Source of the DNA: Halobacillus sp. Marseille-Q1614
Lineage (GTDB): Bacteria; Bacillota; Bacilli; Bacillales; Halobacillaceae
Length of the DNA: 64,000 bases
Assembly: GCF_902809865.1 (NCBI RefSeq)
Contig: NZ_CADDWH010000001.1
Span: 1,922,001-1,986,000, forward strand
Direction: 5' to 3'
Position 1 is the first letter of the stretch; each line of letters starts with the position of its first letter. Under the pieces are notes generated by a model. That model worked only from the letters and a program-made list of their open reading frames with translations. It was not told the origin of the DNA and ran no database searches. Of this stretch, positions 8,550 to 18,700 are shown piece after piece. The translations under genes were made by a program, and so were the position numbers.

Positions 8550-9740
8550 TTATGATGCCTGGTGAACCGACCGTTTGAGCGGCTGCTTCTTGCCATAGGT
8601 CAGCGAGCGCCACAGCCATTCCAACGGTCCATAGCGAAACTTTTTCAGCCATGCTTTACTGATCACCGCCTGCAGACTAAACACAAACACGACAAGCAGC
8701 ACGCTGGTTAAAGGTGAAACCTGGCCATACAGCCCTAAACCTACGGAGTAAAACAAAAAGAAGCTGACAAACGATTGAAAAATATAGTTCGATAATGACA
8801 TCCGGCCGACCCACGTTAACGGCTGAAGCCATTTCCTGCCCGCATCGGTCCTAAAGGCGAGCGTTATGGATAAAAGATAAAAAACAGCCGAAGCCGAACC
8901 GCCGACATTATCCTGAAGGAGCTGAAACCATTCCGGATTTCCAATCACATATGGGCCTGCTTTAAATAAAATAAAGAGAAGACCAGTAATGACGCACCAC
9001 CTTTTAATCGAGCTTACATGTTCCGCCGGCTCGTGAAGCCACCTTTTCTTAGCAATGTAAGTACCAATTAAAAACATAGGGATTAACGATAAAGCGAGAA
9101 AAGGAATCGTTCCTGCGTTATTGGCATACGTCCAATCATTAAAATTTTGCTGCCAAATATCGATCAGACTGCCATCTCCGTAGTTTTGAAAGGCTGCTTG
9201 TGTCTCCTCCTGATTATACAATCCTCCCAGATGATTTCGTACCGCATATAAACCGAGACTAAAAGGTACGACTAAAACAGCAAGCATACTAAACGCCCAC
9301 ACGAGCAGCCCCTTCGGTGAAACGTTAAAGAACGCCAGCATGACAAGGCCCAACACACCATATGATAACAAGATATCGCCATGCCAGATAAAAAATGCAT
9401 GTACCAGCCCGAAGCCGATTAAAACAATTAATCTTCTAAAAATAATCAAACGGTAATTTATATTTTTTAACGAAAGCCGTTCTTTCATTATATATAAGCC
9501 AAAGCCGAACATAAGAGAAAACAATGTGTAAAAGCTGGCTTGAAAAAAGATATCAATGATGCTCTGCACAAGCTGGCTCGACGCAGAAGTCCAATATTGA
9601 TCTTCTCCCCCGTACAGGAAGAAAGGAGCATTAAAAGCGGGCATATTCACCATAAATATCCCGAGGATCGCCAGGCCGCGTGCTGCATCAATCCAATTTA
9701 ACCGCTCGGCTTCCTGTAGAGGTGTTGGCTTCTCTGTCAT
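8550..9740 (-). CDS. DUF418 (YeiB-type) membrane protein
   Basis: A 396-residue integral membrane protein. The N-terminus LNWIDAARGLAILGIFMVN and a C-terminal block (TDAGRKWLQPLTWVGRMSLSNYI... ending near RYGPLEWLWRSLTYG) are characteristic of DUF418/YeiB proteins, a family related to acyltransferase-3-like membrane proteins and of unproven function. The ATG at 9740 has SD AAGGGGGAA five bases upstream, better than the longer frame from 9794. First gene of the operon with DUF2157 and GDYXXLXY genes. Confidence 0.88.
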   Translation of the reverse strand: MTEKPTPLQEAERLNWIDAARGLAILGIFMVNMPAFNAPFFLYGGEDQYWTSASSQLVQSIIDIFFQASFYTLFSLMFGFGLYIMKERLSLKNINYRLIIFRRLIVLIGFGLVHAFFIWHGDILLSYGVLGLVMLAFFNVSPKGLLVWAFSMLAVLVVPFSLGLYAVRNHLGGLYNQEETQAAFQNYGDGSLIDIWQQNFNDWTYANNAGTIPFLALSLIPMFLIGTYIAKKRWLHEPAEHVSSIKRWCVITGLLFILFKAGPYVIGNPEWFQLLQDNVGGSASAVFYLLSITLAFRTDAGRKWLQPLTWVGRMSLSNYIFQSFVSFFLFYSVGLGLYGQVSPLTSVLLVVFVFSLQAVISKAWLKKFRYGPLEWLWRSLTYGKKQPLKRSVHQAS

Positions 9741-9829
9741 GTGACTTCCCCCTTTTGTTAACTTCATTTTACTTTTATTACGATATTTACACAATGTTGA
9801 ATCATATAGATATAGAAAGGAGATTTCTG

Positions 9830-10045
9830 ATGCCCGCCAAAGTAGGTTATGTAAAAGTGATCAGTATCTCTTCTTCTTCTGTGTTTAATATAGGTGATGT
9901 TTATAATGTTTCTCCGCAAGCCACTGCTAAGACTTTTGCCGGCGGCGGATCATTTAATACTGGTGATGGAATTAGAATTCGCTTGAACAGTTCAAGCACA
10001 TATGTTTATGACAAGGATGTCAAAGATCAAAATATTGTCAATTAA
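9830..10045 (+). CDS. gerPA: Spore germination protein GerPA
   Basis: A 71-residue protein with the GerPA/GerPF-type pattern: VGYVKVISISSSSVFNIGD, a SP-rich middle and GGGSFNTGDG. First gene of a complete six-gene gerP operon needed for nutrient germinant access through the spore coat. SD GAAAGGAG lies 7 nt before the ATG. Upstream, CATATAGATA (9803-9812) is close to a sigma-K -10 (CATAnnnTA) but off by one base, so a sporulation promoter is likely but not proven. Confidence 0.9.
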   Translation: MPAKVGYVKVISISSSSVFNIGDVYNVSPQATAKTFAGGGSFNTGDGIRIRLNSSSTYVYDKDVKDQNIVN

Positions 10046-10059
10046 GGAGGGTGTTAAAA

Positions 10060-10290
10060 ATGGGCTTGACTATTTATCAGACCATATCCATACGCCTTAT
10101 TAAAATCGGGACGGTTGCCAACTCATCTGTGGTGCAAATTGGCAGCTCTGGTGTGATCCAAGCTCAGGCTGATTTATATAATACCGGCTGCTTCACCACC
10201 CCTGCAATGGAGCCTCAGCCAGCGGATGGTGAAGTAATTATACCGGAAACCGCTGATGAAGGATCACTAGTTCCTCTTTCCATCATATAG
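10060..10290 (+). CDS. gerPB: Spore germination protein GerPB
   Basis: A 76-residue protein starting MGLTIYQTISIRLIKIGT, containing NSSVVQIGSSG, the GerPB pattern. ATG at 10060 follows SD AAGGAGG by 9 nt; an in-frame GTG at 10051 sits on the SD and is rejected. Second gene of the gerP operon. Confidence 0.88.
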   Translation: MGLTIYQTISIRLIKIGTVANSSVVQIGSSGVIQAQADLYNTGCFTTPAMEPQPADGEVIIPETADEGSLVPLSII

Positions 10291-10341
10291 TCAAAATAAA
10301 TAGCATAACTCATGCATAGGTTGAGTAAGGGGTGATACTAA

Positions 10342-10890
10342 ATGAACAGCAATTATAATAATTACATTAATTACAACGATTGGAATACGTGGATACAGCA
10401 AATGATGCAGCAAATGAAGGAACAGCAGCAATTGATCGAGCAACTCACCCAAAAAATTGAGCACCTTCAATCTCAAGAGCCTCCGCCGCGAACAGTTATC
10501 GAGAAAATCGAATACCATTTTGACCAACTTAAGATTGAAACCTTAGAAGGCACCCTGCAGATCGGATTAACGCCCCAAGGTATGGCCGAGAACGGAATCG
10601 AGGATTTATATACAGGACAAATGGAAGACTTTGAAGTCGAGAAGCTCATGAATGATATCGTGCCTAAACATGTAGATGAGTATTCAGCTTCTCTTAACCT
10701 AAACCTAACAAAAGATCACCGCGAAAAAATTATAAATGATATCAACCAGCAGCTTCCTGAACGTTTTATGCTTTATAAACAGCAGAACCCGAATCTTAAT
10801 AACCAGTTAATTACAGAGCGCATATCTGAAGAGATCAGAAATTCTGTCACTCAATATTTGGATAAGTATCATAAGGAGGGTCCTCAATGA
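10342..10890 (+). CDS. gerPC: Spore germination protein GerPC
   Basis: A 182-residue, hydrophilic protein with an N/Y-rich start, a glutamine-rich heptad segment (about 14-45, MMQQMKEQQQLIEQLTQKIE) predicted to form a coiled coil, and a C-terminal domain with ...VIEKIEYHFDQLKIETLEGTL. Size and position match GerPC, the large non-paralogous member of the operon. SD AGGGGTG precedes the ATG. It overlaps gerPD by ATGA. Confidence 0.87.
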   Translation: MNSNYNNYINYNDWNTWIQQMMQQMKEQQQLIEQLTQKIEHLQSQEPPPRTVIEKIEYHFDQLKIETLEGTLQIGLTPQGMAENGIEDLYTGQMEDFEVEKLMNDIVPKHVDEYSASLNLNLTKDHREKIINDINQQLPERFMLYKQQNPNLNNQLITERISEEIRNSVTQYLDKYHKEGPQ

Positions 10891-11090
10891 ATTTTACGGT
10901 TCATAATTATGGGTTTCACATTGGGCATGTCCAAGTGCGAAGTGTTACAACATCATCGGTCTTTTTAATTGGTGATAATGAAACCGTAAGACTTCGTTCT
11001 TTTTTTGATACACCGCCGGAATCACTAATCATCGGTCCTTATGTCCCGACCGAAGTTGATGCTGAATTGGAGAGGTCAGATGCTGAATAG
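10887..11090 (+). CDS. gerPD: Spore germination protein GerPD
   Basis: A 67-residue member of the gerP operon with an IGHVQVRSVTTSSVFLIGD stretch shared with GerPA/B/E. Starts within the ATGA overlap of gerPC after SD AAGGAGG. Coupled translation is expected. Confidence 0.85.
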   Translation: MNFTVHNYGFHIGHVQVRSVTTSSVFLIGDNETVRLRSFFDTPPESLIIGPYVPTEVDAELERSDAE

Positions 11091-11451
11091 ACGCCTTGCA
11101 GAAGTGGGGCATGTAAAAGTAACCAGTCTAACGATCTCCTCAGGATTTTATATAGGCGATACCACCCGCCTTCGCGCTAATTCTAGAGCACTTGCTGTTC
11201 AAGAAGAAACCCAATTCTTAAGCGAGAAGTTTGAATTTAACGATTTTCCTTTATTCAAGCGCACCTTGCCTCCTGGTAAACCTCCTATTCTTATAAACAG
11301 CCGCTTCGTTGATCATCACCCTGCTATACATGTAGATCATGTAGATGTAAAAGGGATATCCACAGCAGCCACCTTTCAGATCGGAAGCCTTCAAACGATT
11401 GCAGGCTCCTCCCGGGTGAAACATGTACGAATTCTTCGTCAGGAACGATAA
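11080..11451 (+). CDS. gerPE: Spore germination protein GerPE
   Basis: A 123-residue protein with two related modules: EVGHVKVTSLTISSGFYIGD near the N-terminus and HVDHVDVKGISTAATFQIGS near residues 82-101. ATG at 11080 follows GGAGAGG and overlaps the end of gerPD by 11 bp; the longer frame from 11041 lies inside gerPD with no SD. GerPE is typically around 130 residues. Confidence 0.85.
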   Translation: MLNRRLAEVGHVKVTSLTISSGFYIGDTTRLRANSRALAVQEETQFLSEKFEFNDFPLFKRTLPPGKPPILINSRFVDHHPAIHVDHVDVKGISTAATFQIGSLQTIAGSSRVKHVRILRQER

Positions 11452-11507
11452 GGGGTTTATTCACATAAGCTAAGTTAGTATAAATACAAGAAGGAGGGCT
11501 TCCAAGT

Positions 11508-11726
11508 ATGCCAGCCATCATCGGACCCTTTCGCATCAACAGTATTAGCGGCGGAGTTGTGAATATGGGAGATTCTTTTTATATTTCGCCAAGAAGCACT
11601 TCGGAATCTGTATCAGGTTCAGGTTCGAATAACACAGGGGATTTCATTTGCACAAACAGCGGATTTAGCAAAACTAAGCCAATTGAACCTGCGGTCAGCG
11701 AAGGAAATATTGTCAGCGGCACTTAA
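11508..11726 (+). CDS. gerPF: Spore germination protein GerPF
   Basis: A 72-residue GerPA paralogue: INSISGGVVNMGDSFYISP and GSGSNNTGDF. SD AAGGAGGG lies before the ATG. Last gene of the operon, followed by a strong hairpin, so the operon is complete: PA, PB, PC, PD, PE, PF. Confidence 0.9.
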   Translation: MPAIIGPFRINSISGGVVNMGDSFYISPRSTSESVSGSGSNNTGDFICTNSGFSKTKPIEPAVSEGNIVSGT

Positions 11727-11760
11727 AAAAGAGGTATGGCCCGGGGGCCATACCTCTTTA
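11725..11760. terminator. Bidirectional terminator, gerPF/yisB
   Basis: Stem GAGGTATGGCCC/GGGCCATACCTC with an A-run before and TTTA after, between convergent gerPF and yisB. Confidence 0.85.
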
Positions 11761-12045
11761 TCGCCTCTTCCGATAAGATCGACGAGTTACTATTCTTTTT
11801 TCCGGGTCCTGCTTTTTCACCCATTTTAAGAACTTCTTCATATCCGGATGATCCGCCAAACGCTCCGGGGTATGGTAAAAGCGTGCAAGCTCTTCATTCG
11901 TAAACAGCACATGAATTTGCCGGTGGCAGGCTCCACATAACATAACTGTCGGGCCTTCTGCACCTCCATGCTGCTTAGGAATTAAATGATGCTCTGTTGT
12001 CTGAACAGGAGTTCTTAAGCACAGCTCACACGTTTTATCTTTCAT
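11758..12045 (-). CDS. yisB: HNH endonuclease domain protein YisB
   Basis: A 95-residue HNH protein: CELC (6-9), EHH (18-20), CGACH (37-41) and H45 give a zinc-stabilised HNH fold. ATG at 12045 has SD GGAGG nine bases upstream; the longer frame is inside addA. It overlaps the end of addA by 11 bp and lies between addAB and gerP as in B. subtilis, so it is a resident operon gene rather than a mobile homing endonuclease. Substrate unknown. Confidence 0.85.
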   Translation of the reverse strand: MKDKTCELCLRTPVQTTEHHLIPKQHGGAEGPTVMLCGACHRQIHVLFTNEELARFYHTPERLADHPDMKKFLKWVKKQDPEKRIVTRRSYRKRR

Positions 12046-15000
12046 GATCCCCAACCTCCACGACGTGAGGACCATCAAAGAAGAAGAGATAGCTTCTCTC
12101 GACCGGGCGATTCCATATTTTCTCTAGAGCCGTCCGATATAAATGAAGCTGAGTACGGTAGCGATCTTTCATCTTTTCAGCCGCCCCTTCTCCTTCAGGA
12201 ACTGAGTCAGTTTTATAATCGAGTATTAACCAGCCTTCTCCATAAGGAATAACCGCATCAATAACTCCCTGGATAAAGACTTTTTCATCGGTTGCTCCTT
12301 CCCAGTCGTTGTAAACTTTATGGGCCGGCAGTGTTAAACTAAAAGGCACTTCACGGTGAACTTCTTCGGCTTCAAGGATTCGTTCTCCTATTGAAGTTGT
12401 GAAAAAGGAAGCGATCGCTTCGTGATTAATTTCATCCGCTTCTTCTCTTCGCAAAATATCCTTAGAGAAAAGGTGTTCGACGAATTCTTCAACTTCTGCC
12501 GCACTTTTCGCTTCATTTAAAGGAATGTGCTGCATGACGGTGTGCATCGCTGTTCCGATCTCTCCTGCTGAGAGCCCTTGGTTTTCCTGCATAAACCTCG
12601 GCCTTTTCACGAGCGGAGCCCGATATGGAACTAACAGCTGGTCACTCGAATATTCATCAATGGACTCTCGCTGGCGCTTAATTTCAGTAACGGTCTGTTT
12701 CGCACGCGCATGAGCTGCCTGTTCGTGTGGGTATTTATAATTGAGCCTCTCAACAAGCGGGCTTTGTTCTCTCTCTTCACCATCCCACTTGGCGATTTGC
12801 TCCTGAAGCTTCTCATCCCGAAGCTTCTCGATTTCTTCTATATGGGAATAATCACTGCCATGAGACAATTGAACCTCCCACTGAGAGGCATCATATTGAA
12901 TCTCACCAGCTGTTTTCACTTCCACCCCTTCCCCGCGAAGGTTGGCTGTATCCTGGTGACGGATTAAAGCAGGACCCACCCAGTCAAGGTAAGACTTTGC
13001 TTCCAGTCGGTCATGAGGCGGAAGGACCCAGTTCGATTCCTCGACATAGCTCAGCCACTTCTCTCGTTTCTTTTCAAAAGAAGCAACATTTCCTACCATG
13101 ACGAGTTTTTCCTTCGCTCTCGTTAAAGCAACATACAGGACGCGCATTTCCTCAGCCAGCAGTTCCCGTAATTTCACCCGTTTTATCGCATGGTACGCAA
13201 GCGTAGGGAACATTAAGCGCTTCTTAGGATCAATGTAACGCGAGCCAAAGCCATAATCTTTATGAAGCAAATAACGGTCTCGTAAATCCATCATGTTAAA
13301 CGATTTATCCATCGCTCCCAAAATAACTACAGGGAATTCAAGACCTTTACTTTTATGGATGGTCATGATCCTGACGACATCTTCCTGCTCACCGAGAGCA
13401 CGGGCGGCTCCTAAATCATCGCCGCGTTCTTCCATTCGTTCAATGAAGCGCAGGAAACGGAACAAGCCGCGGAATGAAGTGGATTCATAGCTTCTCGCCC
13501 GGTCATAAAGCGCCCGAAGGTTGGCCTGCCGCTGGCGTCCGCCCGGCATTCCGCCGACAAAATCATAATAGCCTGTTGCCCGGTAAATCTGCCAGATTAG
13601 TTCAGACAGCGCTCCTTGGCGGGCACGCTCTCTAAAATCGTCAAGTTTATCGGTGAACTGTTTAATTTTCTGGCCAAGTGGAGACGGTCCAATCGCTTTT
13701 TTCATTGATTCATAGTAAGTAACCCGCTGATCTTCTAATCTAAGCTGCATCAATTCATCTTCATTGAGGTCTACGATCGGCGATTTTAGAACCGAAGCGA
13801 GCGGAATATCCTGCCTTGGATTGTCAATTACTTTAAGAAGGTTCAGCATGATCTTCACTTCAATCGCCTCGAAATATTCTGTCGAAAGCTCGGCGTAAAC
13901 CGGGATCCCCTGCTGCTTTAATTCATCAACGATCGTAGAAGCCCACGTCATCGATCTCATTAAGATTACGATATCGCGGAACTGGACCGGCCGCCTCACG
14001 CCTTTTTCCTTATCAATGATTTCAAGAGGGGGCTCCTCGCCGTAACCAAGCCATGTTCGGATTTTCTCTGCGTAAGCCCGGGCTTCCAGCTGCGCTTTTT
14101 CCAAGTCTTCAAATCCTTCTTCATCACTAGGCGTACTTTCTTCTTTTCCTTCTCTATCGATTATCAAAAGCTCGGTCTGAGCTTCTTCAGAAGGTGCCTC
14201 GTCATACATCAAGTTGCTGTAAATCAGCTCAGCTTCAGGCTCGTAATTCATTTCGCCGACTTCTTCATCAAGCACTTGGCGAAACACGTAGTTAGCCGCA
14301 TCTAATACTTGCTTGCGACTGCGAAAATTACGGGCTAAGTCAATTCTCTCACCCTGCTGTTCATCCTTCCCATAAGTCCGGTACTTGTTTAAAAACAAGG
14401 CAGGTTCTGCATGCCTGAAACGGTAGATACTCTGCTTTACATCCCCTACCATAAATAAGCGGCCGGCTTCCGGAGCATCCGTTAAAAGACGAAGCAGTGT
14501 TTCCTGAACTAAGTTTGTATCCTGGTATTCATCGATTAAGACTTCCGAGAACTGTTCGTGAAAACCTCTTGCCACAGAAGAAGGTACAGGGTTTTCCTTT
14601 GTTGACGACTCGTCCAGTAAAATTTGCAGGCAGTAGTGCTCTAAGTCGGAAAAATCCACGACCGCTTTCTCACGCTTTAACTCCTGATACCGTTCGTGAA
14701 AATCTTTGACGACGGCAGTGAGCTGCTCCATTACGGGGTAAAGCGCGTGCATGTCGCTTAAATAACTGTCCAGCCGGCGCTGGAACCACTCTTCTTTCAT
14801 ATTCATCCAGCGCTTTTTATAACGATCCCTTATTTTCTTAGCCCGCTCTTTCTTGGCTTCATCGCACTCCATCTTTTTACGGGAAAGGGCAGCAAATTTA
14901 CTCGTGCTTATATACGCCTGGAGTTCTTCCCATGACACAGCCAAAGCTCCTTTAGCCTGCTGAACCATTTCTAAATCAGCTTCTGCGGTTTCTCCATAGC

Positions 15001-15739
15001 TTGATGGTCCATCGGCTTCACGTGTTAAAGCGATGAACTGATGAATCTCAGACTCCATCGACATAAGCTGGCTGTCAACTTCCCTTTTTAACAGTTGGAG
15101 CCAGGAAATATTCGTCTCATCGCCTTCCGCATTCTTATACATGGCGGCCATTTCATCCAGCCACTTGTACGGCCATGGGTTTTGCATAGCAAAAGTATAT
15201 AACCCTAAAATCAGCTGCTCAACGTCTAAATCGTTACGGTCACTTGAAAAACGATCGACCATGTCAAAGAAGCGGCGCTGTTCTTCTCCTTCTTTGCCGT
15301 ACCAGTCTTCAAACAAGTCTTCTAGTACTTCCTGGCGAATTAAATCTGCTTCAACGTCATCGGCAATCCGAAATCCCGGATCAAGATCCAGCAGATAAGC
15401 ATAGCGCCGCACAACATCCATACAGAATGAGTGAAGCGTAGAAATCGAAGCATTTTGAAGGAGGGAAAGCTGCTTCTTTAAGTGCCGCGATTCGGGGTTT
15501 TTTTCTAACGCTTTCGCTAAGGCCGCCCCTACGCGGTTTCTCATTTCCTGTGCTGCCGCATTTGTAAACGTAACGACAAGCAGTGAATCAATATCAGAAG
15601 GGTTGTCTTTATTTAATAGCTTCTGGATAATTCGTTCGACGAGAACAGCGGTTTTCCCAGACCCGGCAGCCGCGGCTACTAGTACGTTCGTTCCTTCAGT
15701 ATATATCGCTTTTTCTTGCTCTTTCGTCCAGCTAACCAC
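12035..15739 (-). CDS. addA: Helicase-nuclease subunit AddA
   Basis: UvrD-like helicase and nuclease subunit of AddAB, which resects double-strand breaks for RecA (RecBCD equivalent). With the GTG at 15739, the product is 1234 residues. Walker A is AAAAGSGKT (22-30); superfamily I helicase motifs follow (VLIDEYQDTN, VGDVKQSIYRFR, TIHKSKGLEFPVV, VALTRAKEKL). The C-terminal RecB-type nuclease centre reads GVIDAV and LDYKTDS. I prefer this GTG because AGGAGAG sits seven bases upstream and it overlaps the addB stop by only 8 bp; the longer frame lacks SD and family homology. Confidence 0.94.
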   Translation of the reverse strand: MVSWTKEQEKAIYTEGTNVLVAAAAGSGKTAVLVERIIQKLLNKDNPSDIDSLLVVTFTNAAAQEMRNRVGAALAKALEKNPESRHLKKQLSLLQNASISTLHSFCMDVVRRYAYLLDLDPGFRIADDVEADLIRQEVLEDLFEDWYGKEGEEQRRFFDMVDRFSSDRNDLDVEQLILGLYTFAMQNPWPYKWLDEMAAMYKNAEGDETNISWLQLLKREVDSQLMSMESEIHQFIALTREADGPSSYGETAEADLEMVQQAKGALAVSWEELQAYISTSKFAALSRKKMECDEAKKERAKKIRDRYKKRWMNMKEEWFQRRLDSYLSDMHALYPVMEQLTAVVKDFHERYQELKREKAVVDFSDLEHYCLQILLDESSTKENPVPSSVARGFHEQFSEVLIDEYQDTNLVQETLLRLLTDAPEAGRLFMVGDVKQSIYRFRHAEPALFLNKYRTYGKDEQQGERIDLARNFRSRKQVLDAANYVFRQVLDEEVGEMNYEPEAELIYSNLMYDEAPSEEAQTELLIIDREGKEESTPSDEEGFEDLEKAQLEARAYAEKIRTWLGYGEEPPLEIIDKEKGVRRPVQFRDIVILMRSMTWASTIVDELKQQGIPVYAELSTEYFEAIEVKIMLNLLKVIDNPRQDIPLASVLKSPIVDLNEDELMQLRLEDQRVTYYESMKKAIGPSPLGQKIKQFTDKLDDFRERARQGALSELIWQIYRATGYYDFVGGMPGGRQRQANLRALYDRARSYESTSFRGLFRFLRFIERMEERGDDLGAARALGEQEDVVRIMTIHKSKGLEFPVVILGAMDKSFNMMDLRDRYLLHKDYGFGSRYIDPKKRLMFPTLAYHAIKRVKLRELLAEEMRVLYVALTRAKEKLVMVGNVASFEKKREKWLSYVEESNWVLPPHDRLEAKSYLDWVGPALIRHQDTANLRGEGVEVKTAGEIQYDASQWEVQLSHGSDYSHIEEIEKLRDEKLQEQIAKWDGEEREQSPLVERLNYKYPHEQAAHARAKQTVTEIKRQRESIDEYSSDQLLVPYRAPLVKRPRFMQENQGLSAGEIGTAMHTVMQHIPLNEAKSAAEVEEFVEHLFSKDILRREEADEINHEAIASFFTTSIGERILEAEEVHREVPFSLTLPAHKVYNDWEGATDEKVFIQGVIDAVIPYGEGWLILDYKTDSVPEGEGAAEKMKDRYRTQLHLYRTALEKIWNRPVERSYLFFFDGPHVVEVGDHER

Positions 15740-18700
15740 GGGTACTCTCCTCTCGTTTAGAAATTTGCTGTATGACTTCATCTTCTTTTAAATCCCTGAG
15801 CTTGCGGTACTGGTGCTCCTCAATGGACGGGTCAAACTGGCAGACCGACCGAAACGGACAATAATCACACGCCGCTTGATCACCTTTGAGGAACGGATCG
15901 AGTTTCACTTCTCCTTCTGTTACATTCTCACCAGCTTGCACCATAAGTGAGCGCGTATAGGAACGCAAGTCATCAAAACGACCTTTTTCCATCGTCTTTG
16001 ATCCTTTGTAAAAGCCTCCATTGGCTTTAATTCCTGCAGGCACGATCTCACTGCGGCCTTTCTCAAGGGTCGTATCCATCATGGAGACAAGCTGTTCATC
16101 TTCTAGCAGCAAGCCCGACATTTTGAACTTCTTAAAGATCTCTTTTTCCACTTCATCGTCTGAGAGCCACGACGGCTTAGAAATCATCGGATTATGAACG
16201 TGGAAATACAGCATCCCCGCAGGTGTGGCAGGAGCTCCGAGCCACTGCTTTGCATTGGTAAGAACGACATCTAAGTAGGCAAGCATCTGAAGAGCCAGTC
16301 CATAATAAACGTCGACTAAATTTAAATCCCTGGAACTTGATTTGTAATCTATAATTCTCAGGAATATTTCGTTTTCTGCCAGCGCCCGGTCGACACGGTC
16401 AATTCGTCCTCGCAGCATCAAGTCGTGTCCGTTATTTAGCGGCAGTGTTAAAGGCGGCAGCTGGGTATCAGGACCTGTGCCAAACCCTAACTCCAGGCCT
16501 ACGGGTGAAAAGTGACTTTTTCTTGCCTGTGCACTAAGAATAAACGCTGCCCGGGCAATGACAGCCTGCAGTTTATATTTAATGTAGTGGTGACGGTTGG
16601 AACTGTGTAAAATCTGGTTCTGCAAAATAGGTGCCAGTTGATTTGTTGCTTTTTCCGCATACTGGTTCGTCTGGTCCTGATTCAGCTGTGCAAAATCCCG
16701 GCCTTCCTGCTTAACCCATTCAGTAATTTGTTTTAAGGCTTCATGGAAAAGCTGGCCGATATCCGGTGCATCAAGCTTGTATGTTCTGCGCTCCTCAAGC
16801 TTCAGGCTATGCCTTGAAAAGTATTGGTAGGAACAGCGGTGATACGTTTCCATTTGAGAAACGCTCGTCTTAACCGGCCCTGTAAACAAACGCTCCGTCG
16901 TCGACTTTGATAAATTGACAGGCTTGCTTTGATAAAACAAGCTTCGAAGCACCCGGTTCGTAAGCCCTGTACTGCTTTCATGATCCATATACCAATAGAG
17001 CACATCCCACCAGACGTCATCAATTGGGTACCCTCTTAAATAACGGGCGAATTGAGCCGTTAAGGCAGATCTCGTCTTCATAGGGGTTGTGATAAACCTT
17101 GAAGCATCTGCGACATCATCAGGGTCCTGCAGCAGCAGACGGTTTGCTGCAGCCGGGAAGAGTTCCTCTAATCTTTGAACCACCTGAGAAGGAATCTTCG
17201 ACTTCCCTTCTTCATTACTCAGCGGATAACTGAGCCAGACATAGTCTCTCCCCATTGTTAAGGCCAGATAAATGTAAAAGCGGTCATCTAATAACTGGCG
17301 GGTACTTCCGTCTGCAAGCTTAAGTCCTCCTTCTGATAAGAGCGAGCGTTCTTTCTCAGAAATCATTCCGTCGCTTGCCGGCTTCATCGGCCAAATGCCA
17401 TCAGTCACACCTAACAAAAAGGCAGCCTTAATGCCTGTAATTCTTGAACGGTCGATATTACCGACGACGACATGATCCATACTCGGCGGTACATGGGCAA
17501 ATGTAAGAGCTTCAAGCCCGCTCTCTATCGTGCTTCTAAATACCTGAAGCGAGATCGTTTCATCACCGGCCATTTCAACAACTTCGTCTAAAAGCTGAAG
17601 AACTTCATCCCATACCTGCTCCTGCTCACGGCCTCGTTCAATCTCTCCATTTTCATCATAATAGTCGCGCCATTTTTCAAGCTGAACAGGTACATCCATG
17701 CGATCGAGCCAGTAATATATAGCTTTTGCCCGTTCGGCGATCGTCTTCGCTTCACGAAGCTCATGGTCAAATGGCTCGAGCGCATCAACCACCTGTTTTC
17801 GATAGGCGTTGATACGGACCTGCTTCGCTTTTTCTTCATTTGTCTGAGCAGCTTGATCAAATCCTCTGAAGCGCTGATACACCCATGGCTCTTCACTGAA
17901 CCAGCGCTCACGCTTACGAATGCCATATTCAAGCACATAGTTCTCCAGCTCATCAATCGCTTCTTCATCCAAAGGATATTTACTGTCGGTAACTGGAATA
18001 AATCCGGTTTTTAACAGCCTGAAGACCGCGTCATACCGATAGTCTCCTTCAATTACGTCAAGTCCTGAGCGAATCAGCTCAATCATCGGGTGATTAAGCA
18101 TCGTCCGTTTTTCATCGATAAATACAGGGATGCCGTAATCTTCAAATAGCGTTTCAATGAGGTTGTGATAAACATTCGGTTCTCTCACAAGAATCGCGAT
18201 ATCTCTATATCGATAGCCCTTATCCCTGACAAGGTGAAGGATCTGTTGGGCTGCACCTTCCACTTCTGCCCGCGGATGGACAGCTTCCGCGAGCTGTATC
18301 GGCACATCACTCCCTTCATAAGCGGGAGCCGGCCGTTCATCGAAATACCTCTCTAAATGCTTTAGTGCGGGACGTTCCTGAAACCGCCCGTTTGCAGGAT
18401 CAAGTACAATATCTTCAGCTACAGGACAGCCGGATTCGCGAGCCATCTGCCTAATCGTGAAGTACGTTTCTTTCGTTTCATGAAAAAGGTCAAGCTCCTC
18501 GTTCTCATCAGACTTCGGATCATCTGCTGTTAGAGCAACGTGGACATTTGAACACTTAGAGAATAAAGCTTCAATGACCGCATACTCTTGTGGAGTGAAG
18601 CTGTGAAACCCGTCGATATAAACTTCCGCTCTTTGCAGAAAAGAAGCTTGAGGTATTTTTTCTGCCAGCATCTGTAATTGGTCTTCGCTGTCTATGTACT

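Noticed and set aside
11758-12045. Mobile HNH homing endonuclease
   Set aside because: It lies between addA and gerP as yisB does in B. subtilis, overlaps addA, and shows no intron, intein or flanking repeats.
17588-17968. Antisense frames of 70-126 codons inside addAB
   Set aside because: They are shadows of the long helicase genes with no SD or independent support.
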